Of a stretch of DNA of 64,000 bases, positions 39,345 through 51,100 are shown one piece after another (position 1 is the first letter of the stretch; each line of letters opens with the position of its first letter). The stretch covers positions 20,033,292-20,097,291 of the forward strand of contig NC_088312.1 of assembly GCF_910592395.1 (NCBI RefSeq). Reading direction: 5' to 3'. This stretch comes from Lineus longissimus. Lineage: Eukaryota; Nemertea; Pilidiophora; Heteronemertea; Lineidae. The translations under genes and the position numbers were made by a program. Under the pieces are notes generated by a model. That model ran no database searches. It was not told the origin of the DNA and worked only from the letters and a program-made list of their open reading frames with translations.

Positions 39345-39450
39345 TGCGAAACAACTACGATTTGGAGCGAAACGACTACAATTTGGAGCGGAACGACTAT
39401 AATTTGGAGCGAAACGACTGGGGCGAAAAGGTCATGGAGCGAAAACGACC
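39345..39450. repeat. Short tandem repeat GCGAAACGACTAYAATTTGGA
   Basis: About five imperfect units of 18-21 bases (GAAACAACTACGATTTGGAGC, GAAACGACTACAATTTGGAGC, GGAACGACTATAATTTGGAGC and decayed ones) sit between the two CREs in the divergent promoter interval. Confidence 0.75.
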
Positions 39451-39463
39451 GGCTACCTTGTTG

Positions 39464-39471
39464 TGACGTCA
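39464..39471. promoter_or_regulatory. Second CRE palindrome TGACGTCA
   Basis: A perfect TGACGTCA 235 bases from the first, between the divergent ArfGAP and FIG4 genes. The palindrome has no direction, so it could serve either gene. Confidence 0.4.
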
Positions 39472-39705
39472 TGAAATTTGGAAATTAGTTAACCTTGAGG
39501 AATGGTCCAAATCGCCAAGAAATTAGGAAATGTAATTTTTACTAGGCCTATGTTATATTTCGTTTTATTTGCAACATGAGCGTTATATTTCGCGTCTTTT
39601 CTAAACGTGCATGGAGATCAATAATTATTCCATTGCAGCTGTGGCCAAATAACTTAAAAAACATGAGTAGTTCAGTGTACACACTCCCAAAAGCAGTCGA
39701 CAAAT

Positions 39706-39735
39706 TAAAAAATACAGGGTGTCCCAAAAAGAAGA
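39706..39735 (+). mobile_element. Possible solitary mariner-type terminus
   Basis: TACAGGGTGTCCCAAAAAG matches the sort of terminus seen on mariner-family elements in invertebrates. I see no matching inverted end nearby and no transposase, so this is at most a remnant. Confidence 0.2.
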
Positions 39736-39975
39736 CTGCCTCTGACAGGCACGCAAGAGCCTCCTGCCGGAGTCACTTTCCACGTCTTCTTCTCCCAGAG
39801 GAGGAAGTAGTATTGTAGTTATACAGTAGTTGTCGCAACCTCTCTTCTCTTCTAAGTCAAATGAATGGATATCTTTTTTTAACAAAATAATGTCGTGCAA
39901 GTTTTTTTGGTCGCCCGCATCCGGGAACCTAACGAAGAGGGTGATGTGATGTAAGACTTTCAACGTTGGAACGAG

Positions 39976-40095
39976 TTTACAATCCCCGATCACACCCCAA
40001 AAAAAGGTCATCGGTTGACTAACTAAGCACCACTGTTCAATGGATTTATAGTTGAATGTGATCAAACTACGTCATTTCCGATCGGGGATTCTAAA
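39976..40095 (+). mobile_element. Hairpin MITE 'TTTACAATCCCC', copy 2
   Basis: Starts TTTACAATCCCCGATCACACC and ends CCGATCGGGGATTCTAAA. It shares its interior with copies at 14379 and 34502. It lies between the ArfGAP and FIG4 start codons, about 330 bases before the FIG4 start. Confidence 0.7.
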
Positions 40096-40209
40096 GTTTA
40101 GCCTCAACGTCTGCTCAGAAAAAACATGATAAAATTCCCAAAAGTCTGAGGTGCCCTGTAACCTAAATTATTATAAAGGGTTATCTGTTGACATCGTTCT
40201 CTTTTGCAG

Positions 40210-40421
40210 CAACTCATCGGTGCAGCTTCAAAAGTTAACTGAGGTTGATGGCAGTTTCAACCTGTGAAATATGATACTCGGCTTCTCAGGGCTTGAAACA
40301 GAACCTTGGAAAGTTGATGACATCATAGATTGTGTCTGATTTCCATTGGGATGCAGTGAGGAGGAACACAAGAGGTGCCATCACCTTATATTTGCTTGTT
40401 TGGAGAGAAAATAGCCTAAAG
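40210..40421 (+). other. Probable FIG4 5' untranslated sequence
   Basis: TCTCTTTTGCAG ends at about 40209, a good acceptor, and 212 bases later comes the FIG4 ATG at 40422. This suggests a non-coding first exon further upstream, toward the CRE region. The segment has no in-frame extension that matches the family. Confidence 0.35.
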
Positions 40422-43400
40422 ATGCAGAACGAAGTTCCAATTATCGGAAGTATCCAGAAGATCGTTTTGTATGAGACAAAACAGGTATGGTTTTAGATTT
40501 TGAATACTTTTTCATTCATATCCATGTTTTGCCTTTGAGGAAAACACCCTGGAGAATAATACCTGCTGAAGAAGAATTGGAGAAAATATTTTTATTTTAC
40601 CATTACCGTATTTTGCTGCGTATAAGGCGCAGCTTTTTGACCCAAGAAAGCCCTAAAATCGGGGGGTGCGCGTTATACGAAGGTGCGTGTTATCTATGGC
40701 CTAGCCCTAGGAAGCCACCGAATGATCACAAGATTTTTTCCATCAACTCATTTCTTTTGACGGCTTTTTTGGCTCGCAACCAAGTCGGCGCATTTTATAT
40801 TTTTGCACGAAAGAAAAATCGGGAATATCGATGCACTTTGCATAGTTCACCGATGCTAACTCGCCTGTTCTGTACGCAATACATATTAGTATCCTCATTA
40901 TCATTTCAGTTACTTCTATAAATGTTTTTGAGGGTCCTTAGCGGCAATATTCAGAGCGTAGATGCGAGATAAATCCAAATCGATAAATCAGCTGATCGTG
41001 TGCCGCCATGATTTAACATCAAAGCGAGGCTTTTACGAAGGAAAGATAGGCAGGGGGCATCTCAGAATATACCTGTAGTATGTAAAATGTACTGCGTGTT
41101 ATACGTAGGTGCGCCTTATGTCTGGATTTTGTCTACGGACTCAATGGGTGCGCTTTATACCCCGGTGCGTTTTATACGCAGCAAAATACGGTAATTCTGG
41201 AAAATTGACATAAAAAACCCTGGTTTCATGAACTCGTGGTTTGTTCCTATCAATTGGCCCTATCTTCATTATCATTTTCATTCATTGCAATTGTTTCAGA
41301 GATTCTATGTCGTCGGGTCAAACAACACCGAGACGAGATTCCGCGTTCTCAAGATAGATCGTACCGAGCCTCATATCCTGCACGTCGTAGATGATCAGAT
41401 TGAATACACGCAGAAGCAGATCCGTGACATGTTGATGATGATCGATTACGGGAATCGGCCAAAGCAACAGAGCAAGAAGACAGCTGGTCTCTGTATTACA
41501 GTCTCAGCTTTCGGAATAGTTGGTAAGGCTGCATATCAAAATGGATTAAAGCGTAAAAAGACCAAAAATTTTATCCTGAGAAGAGGGGTCATCCATTCCA
41601 CCATCCAAACTTTGCCTTTTTCAAATGTTGAGGCGTCATGTAAAACGCTTTTAAAAAATGTAGGTACGGTGACAAATCACTTCGCATGAACATCTGTTTA
41701 TGATCGTATTATTATTTATTTAATATTCTATTGATAACTTTTCAGGTTTTGTTCGATTCCTTGAGGGCTACTACATCATCTTGATCACTAAGCGAAGGAA
41801 GGTGGCGCTCATTGGAACGCACACTATCTACAAGGTCGAGGATACTAGTATGATCTATATTCCCAATGATAGTTTTAGCTGTCCTCATCCGGATGAATCA
41901 AAGTAAGTAAGCTTCTCCTGAGGATGCTGGCTTCAGCAAGACATCAGAAGCCAGTTGGCTTGGCTATTTCTACAGGTTGATCTGGACCTGGTATATCCCT
42001 TGTTTAGTCAGTGGTGTTAAGAAGTGAGAAAGACCAAGAATTTGGAAATGCAGAAATTAAAACAACTCACATCTTTTATTTCAAAAAGGCGAAAAACTTT
42101 TCCTGAAATAAAATACTAATTTCTATTAGTTCACTGTGAAGGTATCACCAGGACCAGCTAAATGATACCTTATTTAGCTCTGAACTCAAAAAGATGAAGG
42201 CAATACAGGGCATTTCGTCAAAGAGACGAATTTGTGATGTCATTCTTGACATAAGGTCATTCGTTACTCAGAACAGACAATGGACATTGAAGTGTTGATT
42301 GATCCAGGTTTCTGTTGAGAAAATGATTTGTCCCGATATACCCTTCAGTGTTTTATTTTTTAGAAATAGTTGCCTTCAAAAACAACAGACAGAACAAATT
42401 AAGTATTTATTTATGATGTCACATTATTGAAATAATGTGTTTTCTGTTTCAGATATGTAAAGATGTTCCAAAATATTGACCTGTCAAGTAACTTCTACTA
42501 CAGGTAGGGATGTGCAAAAATCAGTTGTGCAGACAGGCAAGTTTGTCCCAACTGACATCTTAAGTGCAGACAAGTCTTTCATTAGGTTGTCATTGCTGAT
42601 TGGTCAAAAGTATAAAACAACTACTGAGGCAATGGAAGGACAAAATGTACCTAAAAGCCCTACTTAGTCTGTCAAAAAATTTGAAAATTGAGCTCGAATT
42701 TGAAATTTCTAATTGTGTTTGTACGCACTGAATAAAAATTTCAACAATTTTCATATGCAACCAATGCCTACCACACAGTTGTCACTTTAGTCGCCTGTGT
42801 AGTGTCGTATGTTAGGGATGAGTAACACAATTCTCTTCTGCTGATTCTAGTTACAGCTATGATCTGACTCACACCCTGCAGTTCAACCTCTCCCCCAGCA
42901 AGAACATTGAGCCTCGCGTCAAACAATCCGAGTTCTGCAATTCGGGTGTAAAGTTTTGGCAAAAACACACAGAAGATCCCGGGACTTATCCAGGTATATC
43001 CAAACGGCGATCGAATCGATTTGCATATTCGAGGTATTCAGGTAGGATATTTGTATCTTTCCACACCTGATGACCCGCTCAACACTGCTTGGCGCTCAGC
43101 TTCTCCGGGGTTTGTATGGCAGTGGCGTTAAGTGGTCAGTCGAATCCGCTAGGATGTGCAGTGAGTCACGTATTGCAGTAGCTTAAAGGGCGAGTCACAT
43201 ACGCCAGGACATGCAGTGAGTCACGTATTGCAGTAGCATAAGGGGCGAGTCACATCCGCTAGGATGTGCAATGAGTCACGTATTGCAGTAGCATAAGGGG
43301 CGAGTCACATCCGCTAGGATGTGCAATGAGTCACGTATTGCAGTAGCATAAGGGGCGAGTCACATCCGCCAGGACGTGCAGTGAGTCACGTACCTTTTCA

Positions 43401-45071
43401 GGGCTCATCCAGAGGTAGGTTTTTCACCAGAAAAACAACAAATAAGATAAAACAACAACAGCAAAACCAGTCAGATCCATTCACTAGATAGAACCATTCC
43501 GTTGTAAATCATTGTTGTGCTTGAGTTGTGACGTAATTTACTTGCTATATTACCTCGTCCCTTGTGATGCCTCGCGACGTCTTTTACGTCATCAGCTTTT
43601 GGCATTGCCGTTATGGTACATGACTCACTGCACCGTCTAAAGTTCAACCTTTATCATTTGGCTCCTAATCCCTAGGGTGTATATTTTCAAGCTTGATTGA
43701 TTGAAATCACAGCTTTTTGCACCTTTCTATTCCTTGCTTTTAAAGTCCATTCCGAGTGATCATGATTTAACCCCGCTTACCAAAACCTTGCAAATGTAAG
43801 TTCAGATTGTGAAAGAGTTCTGTGCCATGTTTATTTCATAATCAAGTTTTCGGTGCTAGTGAGGCCTATTATTTAGGAAAGGCAAATATTTGGTAAACCT
43901 GGATTGAATGCCTTCACAGCTGCAGCTTTGAATGAGATGTAAAACTGAGATTCCTTGTACCTGGTGTCTACGCCAGGGCAGGACCAGTACCGCAGCAAGT
44001 AAGGAACATGAGAAGCTTGTGTGAACTCTACCTCAGGCTGAAGACTGTGTCACTAGGCCAATAAACCCAACATACTTACTGCTTGCTCGGACTGGGTTAA
44101 AACAATGGGCCTGAGGTTGGGGGTCCAATACCTTAGCCAGAACACCACGGCTCTCAGTGGTGTATACCATGGCACTCTTAGGATTATTGCTGACTGAATT
44201 AACATCATGTTTCAGGCTCTAGTGTTGATGAAGGAGATGTCGAAGACGCGAGTAAAAGTGTGGCGTGTTTCCATAACATCACCCAGCAGCCAAGAGATGA
44301 CAAGGCAACAGATGAGGAGGAGCCACTTTCACCAGATGGTGGCACTGCTAATGGTATGTGTAAACATTGAAGAGCTTTTATCAACTTTGCACACAACAGA
44401 ACCAGGACCAGAACAAGAGTTTTGACTTTGCACACAACAGAACCAAAATAAGAACAGGCATGCATTGCAATGCACTTGAGTTAGAATACTGTGCATAAAT
44501 AACTGTTTGATCAAAACTTATGAAGTGAATTAATGATCAATTGGTTGCTGCACCTTCATTCGGAAATTTAGACTCATTCCCAAGAGTCCACTTCGTTTTC
44601 GGTTTGTATATATCTTTGCATAGTAGCCTACATTTTATTTCAGGCAAGAAGTCAGATCCAGTGTACGGAACGCGCACTGAGCCGACGCGGAAATACGTGT
44701 GGAATAATCACTTGATCAAACACCTTGAGAACATGGTCCATCCTGATTGGATACTCTACATCACGCATGGATTCCTCGGACAGTCAAGTATCCTTTATTC
44801 AAGTTAAAAGAGTACCCAGCCAGGGGATAATTCTTGGTCTCCTTTAAGCTTGTGCCAACTGTTCCAGGTAGGTGGCTACTCACCCAGGTGGAGAATCCAC
44901 CTAGGGCAGAGGAGCTCTCTGGGCAAATGGCCATCTTGAACCTAAACCGCCTCTCTGATATGGCTTGCTAGGGCCAATCATCCATCCAGCTGCCACACAG
45001 AGCCTAAACACCACCGAAAAAGCAATTGATTCTGAAAGCCATCTTGGCCATCTTCTGCAGAGTCAACTGAA

Positions 45072-45104
<33 letters not shown>

Positions 45105-48100
45105 TGATGATCTGTTTACTGGATATTAAGTGTATGTTTTACCTTAACCCATGCACGATATCAATATATTTGGTAAATCTATCTACATGACGCTGATTGC
45201 CCGACGCTCAAACAGATTTGCTGGGACGAGATTCCTCAAGCGCGGTGCTAACTGTGAGGTAGGTGGTGAAATCAGAAACACTTCATTTTCAGCAACAGGA
45301 GGCACCTCATAGCCTAGCGGTTAACACTGTTGGCTTTCATGCAATAGAGCCTGTGTTCGATCTCGGGTGGAACCCAGGATTGTATTTCTGGATGAATTGC
45401 CATAGCTGTCAAGGAACTAGAATTCCTGGCTCTTCACAGTCCTTTAAATGAGATGTAAAAGCGAGGTCCCTTGTGTCTGGTGTCTTTGCCTGGGAAAGCA
45501 AAAGACCCCACCGAGTGAGAAGCATGAATACCTTGCGTGGGCTCTACCTCTGGACAGACAGAGAATAAGCAGGAAAATAAACCGAATTGGCACCGAACCA
45601 TAGTTGCACACGACACTGCTCGACCCGCCTTGGAGGAGGAATACTCCATGGAGGAGGAATACTCCTTGGAGTAAGCACCTCCAAATACAGAGAACATGCT
45701 AACAAAGAACAAGTTGGTGGTCTTGAAGGGGAAAATATAATCTCACTAACTGGTCATCATCTTATTTCTTACTTCAGGGCGATGTGGCAAATGAAGTTGA
45801 AACAGAGCAGATCGTCCAAGATGTGTCGACTCTCAACTTTAGAAAAAGGCGTCACTTTACATCTTTTGTTCAGCATCGAGGTTCCGTTCCGCTGTTCTGG
45901 TCACAAGACGTGACCAAGATGGTTCCAAAACCTCCAATAGGTGGTGGGTATTACATAAAACTCAGCTCAAAAACTCTTATTTGGTTGAAAAACTATATAG
46001 TCATTGACTAAATGCAAATCTGTTCATGCTGGCAATGGGAAGCAGATGGGATTTGATGTTACAAACACGACACAGCCACGTAAAGCCCCAAACCCCATGT
46101 GTTGTATATCTGTTAACAATTTCTGCCTCCTGTAAAGTCATTATGAATAATGACCATGCATCTTTGAATTAGTCAACACGAGGGAAGAATGTTTCTATCT
46201 AAGGTTAGATTTAGATTGAATTCGATTGCGTCAGCGCTTGTGGCAGTACTGTGTTGTTTCAGTCTTGGTCGTTTTTGTTGTCTCATTTGGTTTTCTGTTC
46301 GATTTTTCAGTCGACCAGCGTGATCCATATTCATATGCTAGTGGCGTTCACTTCAATGAAATGTTACGACGATATGGTGCTCCAGTTATTGTGCTGAATC
46401 TAGTCAAGGTAACATGCATTTCTACTTCTTCTGCATTCAAAATTATTGAGTCCGTTTTCAGAAACGAAGTTGGCCGTCCATGACCGTTCTGCCACAGCCC
46501 AAAAGCTTTGTGGTCAAAGTGGCATCCTTTGGTCAGCATTCCTTTCTATTCTTCATCAGAGGGAGCAGTTCTAGCAAAATTGTTCTCATATTTGCCCATC
46601 ATAGAGTCCATTAGCATTACCAAGTACTCATTGAGTTGAACTTCAGCGGGGCATCTGCAAGACCTTCACAAAAAATTGGATTTTCAAGGGTCTTTCCTCA
46701 TTTTGAAAGGTAAAAGACTTTTGAGCGCACGAAGTAGGCCTGAAAGTGATCTTGAATTGACGATTTGAAGTTTACATTTATTCTAGAAACGTGAAAAGAA
46801 GAAACACGAGAGTATCCTGACGGAGGAGTTTGTCGAAGCGATTCAATACCTCAACCAGTTCCTGCCACCCGAATTCGCCATCAATTATACTGGCTTTGAC
46901 ATGGCAAGGGTTAACAAAAGGTTTGTGGCGCTTTTAAAGATTTCGTGAAATTTTTGTCTGTCTGAAGGTTTGTGCTGAGGTTTCCCTAAACTATGGTATT
47001 TGAATGAGGTTGAGTGTTCCTCAGTATTTTTGGAACTCAGCCAGATTGCTAATGCTTCTCCACGATGTTGTTTACTTTGCTAATTTGTAGCCTTGCTCCT
47101 CTGGTGAGACCGAACTGAAAAAGTGCTATGATTTGAAACCTCGCCTCCTCCCACCACATAGATTTGCCAGAGGTACAAAATAATGCATCTTAACAACTGG
47201 ACACCCCATACACCACTTCCAAATGGCTTCTTCCATGATTTTCTTCCCCTTGCAGCAAGAATTCAAATGTTCTCGCTCGCTTGGCTGAGATTGCGGACGT
47301 GGTGGTGAAAAAGATTGGATTCTTCCATACTGCACCTCCTGACAACACAGAATGTCGGTCAGAATGGTAAGAGTCATATTCATTGTCAGTTACCTTGATT
47401 CGCAAAAATATTTCGCAAAATTTTCCCAAAACGTTGCCTTTACCAAAATTCGCTCAAAATTATTTTTCGTAAACCAGCAGTCTTTAGATTCTAAGCCGCA
47501 CAACTATACTTGTTGGATATTTCTGCTTTCAGCACTTCAAGTGACATTGTACACAAACAGCATGGCGTACTCCGAACCAATTGCGTGGACTGTTTGGACA
47601 GGACCAACACAGCACAGTTCGTGGTCGGGAAATGTGCATTAGCTCTTCAGGTAAGTAAATAACATTTGTGTGATCAGTCTCACTTAGCGACATACTTTGA
47701 TTTATCAAAAGTCTGCTTTCCTATTAATGAGCGCGCTTTGCTCTACGTCACCTTTATCGACAATGTAACTATTTTTCTTAGTATTTGGACTTTGTATTTC
47801 TGAATTTACAATCATTGAAATCTTTCAGCTTCATGCTCTGAACGTTCTGGAAACACCCGAGCTAAGATTTGATTCCGACTGCACAAGGTAAGTTTATAGA
47901 CTCCCATTTCTTTCATTGACCCTTGGTGAGGCAGCACCAATTATTTGAAACTATCTTCTTGAAAAAACATACAAGAATTAAATACAGCTTGCTTTGGTTT
48001 ATCATTGTTATTGTAATGTCTGGTCATATTTGTGTGGAAAATAGCTATCAATTTGTCAAATTCCTTCAGGGCGCTAGTTTGCCTGCAGAAATTTGAAGAA

Positions 48101-51100
48101 AAAAAACCTGAGAATTTTATTTCATTTTTATACGAAATCGGCAAAATCTTTCTTGGAGGGCCTGCTATACAGATGATATAATTGATGTGGCCTGACATGG
48201 CTTCGTACTTAATATTTCTCTTTTCCTAACAGAATGTTGGAGGAGTTGTACGAAGATCACGGTGACACATTGGCGTTGCAATATGGAGGTTCTCAGCTGG
48301 TTCATCGCATCCAGACGTACAGGAAGATATCGCCCTGGACGTCGCATAGTCGTGACATCATGCAGACGTTGTCTAGATACTACAGCAATACATTTTCTGG
48401 TAGGAATCATGAAGTCATGACCTATTTAGTTTACTGATGGCAATTGCAAAGTTCATGAGGCAGGATTCACCTCAATAAGTTAAGAATTGTCTCAGCTTAT
48501 GGATACCGACCCCGATGGCCTAGTGGTTAAGGCATCAGCCTCATGAACGGAGCATCAAGGTTCAAGTCCAGCGGGTCGCTTGTTCCGATGCGGCCTCTTG
48601 GGAGCCACCAGCTAGTTAAATGTGGGGTACAAGCTGCCTTCTCCCCAGGGACATGGTGTGGGCAGTAGGGTAGGAGTTTGAAAATAAAGAGAGTCTCATT
48701 AGTCAATTCTGGTTGACCCTTTCAGCAGGGGTGACACTCTATTAAACAAACTATGGACATGACCATTTTGTGAAGGGTGGGCAGTGGCCTCTGCCTGATG
48801 TCAACTCCTGGTATAATGTATCATGATAGTCAACAGCTTGACCCTGGACCTGTCCTGTATTTTCCAGATGCTGACAAGCAGCATGCCATCAACCTGTTCC
48901 TTGGTGTGTTTGAGCCAAGTGAGAAGAAACCAAACATTTGGGAGTTTCCGACGGACATGTACCTGCATAACCATGTGGCAATGGGGAAACCAATTCTTAG
49001 GAAGAAATGGTAGGTTTGATGTATCTTTTGCATCAGGAAAGCACCCCTCCTAGAGGAGCCCTACAGCCTAGCATGAAGAAGTCTTTTGTCATTACGCACC
49101 TAAGAGCACTTTTTAGCTCCTCAAAGAAGTTTTTTGGAGACCAGCGCTTTGAGTAAGGTTCTATGCTTTGGAAAAGTACTATAGATGAAAATTATTCTGA
49201 TCATTTGTTACTATTTCAGCTATTCCCAGTGGTGGGACTCGGAAATAATGTCTCATCTACCAGCAGCCTATGAGGAGGAGACAAAGGGTGTCAGTCAGAA
49301 ACAATGGGTCATTCGCACCGATCCCGAGGACGAGCGTACAGATGGATTCTGGGATTATTACAAACCTTACGAGCTGACGAACCTGGAGGAGCTGTACAGC
49401 ATGTGTATGCCTAATTCCATCAGGTGAGTGGGAAACTGAAGTCAACGTGATTTTGGATAAATGAAAACGACTCACAACCACATTATAGTGTGCAGTTTGC
49501 ACTAAGTAGCAAAATGAGATGCCTAATTGCAAAAAGTGAAACCCGTAAAATGGAGTTTAACTTATAGTTTTACCCTAAAATTAAGATTTTTCAGGTGTAT
49601 GTGGTGATATCAGTCACTAACTTTGATTTATGACGTCGCTGTTCAGGCAAATTGGCGTGATGAAATGTCCCCAAATTAAGCTAAAAACCAAAAAAACATG
49701 TCCCCCAGAATAGGCTAAAAAAATACAGGGTGTAGAGGTCTCCACGTAATTGAAAGGCCTGGATATTCTCCGTATCAACTTTGATGGTCGTGTGCAAATG
49801 CTGTCGGCAGCTGATTTTGCTACGAGTTCGCAACCAAGTCTTTTTTGTCTCATCAGCATCAATTTCTGTATCGTGATTTCTTGGTGCAAACATATTTTTT
49901 TGCCGCCCATGAATATGCCGAAACATGGTCAAAAACACATCTAAGGCTGCGATTATAAAGAGTTAATATTTTCACATCTAACGTGTCACTGTTAACCTTT
50001 CATGCGTGACATGAGAACGAACAAGTCATTTTTAAACAGCGGGCTACATACGATTCACCATGCAGGTCACTTTTCACCCTCACGTCACATTTCAAGTCTA
50101 ATTCAGTTAACTTGTGACAAGTGAATTATGACAAGTGACAACGTGAACCCTATGTATACATGCTTCCCGAAATTGGTGGCTTGCATTGGAACTAACTTTT
50201 TCCCCCTTGTCCGTCATCAAAGGCATTCAAGTGTGTTGGTCAACCGTGAATATCTCCTTTGTCCCTCCACCATAAGGCCTAGTTTCCCCTTACGACATCA
50301 CTATTTCGGACACTCAGCGCCCCATTTCTGGAAAGGTGTATAGAGTTGATATTTTCACATCTAACGTGTCACTGTTAACTTTTCATGCGTGACATGAGAA
50401 CGAACAAGTCATTTCCAAACAGCGGGCTACATACGATTCACAATGTCACTTTTCACATTTCACATTTCAAGTCTAATTCAGTTAACTTGTGACAAGTGAA
50501 TCATGACAAGTGACAACGTGAACCCTATTTATAGCCGGCCTTATGTTGGCCACAGGTCTTCTGATGTCTACAACTTTGTTTCATCATTCACAATGTCTCT
50601 CACTTTCAGCATTAAAAGTGGTGCTGGCCAAAAAAGGTATTGCATTCAGTTTTTGGGCTGTAGTGCTTGCGCGCAAGCATTTAACATAGTCGTACAAAAG
50701 ACGAATAATGCCAATGCTTTCTAGTTTTGATCTTGATTTATACCAATTTGTAACCTGTACAATTTTGTGCAATTTCTAGAGATTTCATGCCGAAGAACTC
50801 CCAAGACCACAGCCCGTTCGCCGTGAGGGTGCAAGTCGGAAGACGACAGGAGGAGTCTGGGTAAAATATCACCGCAATCATTTAAATTTCATTTGCGTTC
50901 ACAGTGTCATATTGATGTTTTTGTTTTAGTTTGAAATGGCTTGGTTTAAGTTACTGTGCTTAGTTTTGCACCTTAAGTTTGTGGTGGGGGGGGGGGGGGG
51001 GGGGTCTGGCTGTTAAAGATCACGATATGTTTGTGTTTTTTATGAGGGCTGGGTGTGATTCTGCCAGCCTCCAATAGCAGGCCTTTGATTCGCTTCTAAA

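Noticed and set aside
40487-40921. 144-codon open frame after FIG4 exon 1
   Set aside because: Runs from intron sequence into the 582-bp TIR element; not coding.
43128-43400. CRISPR-like array
   Set aside because: Tandem units abut without unique spacers and the genome is animal; it is a minisatellite.
48505-48575. Functional tRNA gene
   Set aside because: A and B boxes are present but the anticodon arm is poor and a SINE body follows directly.
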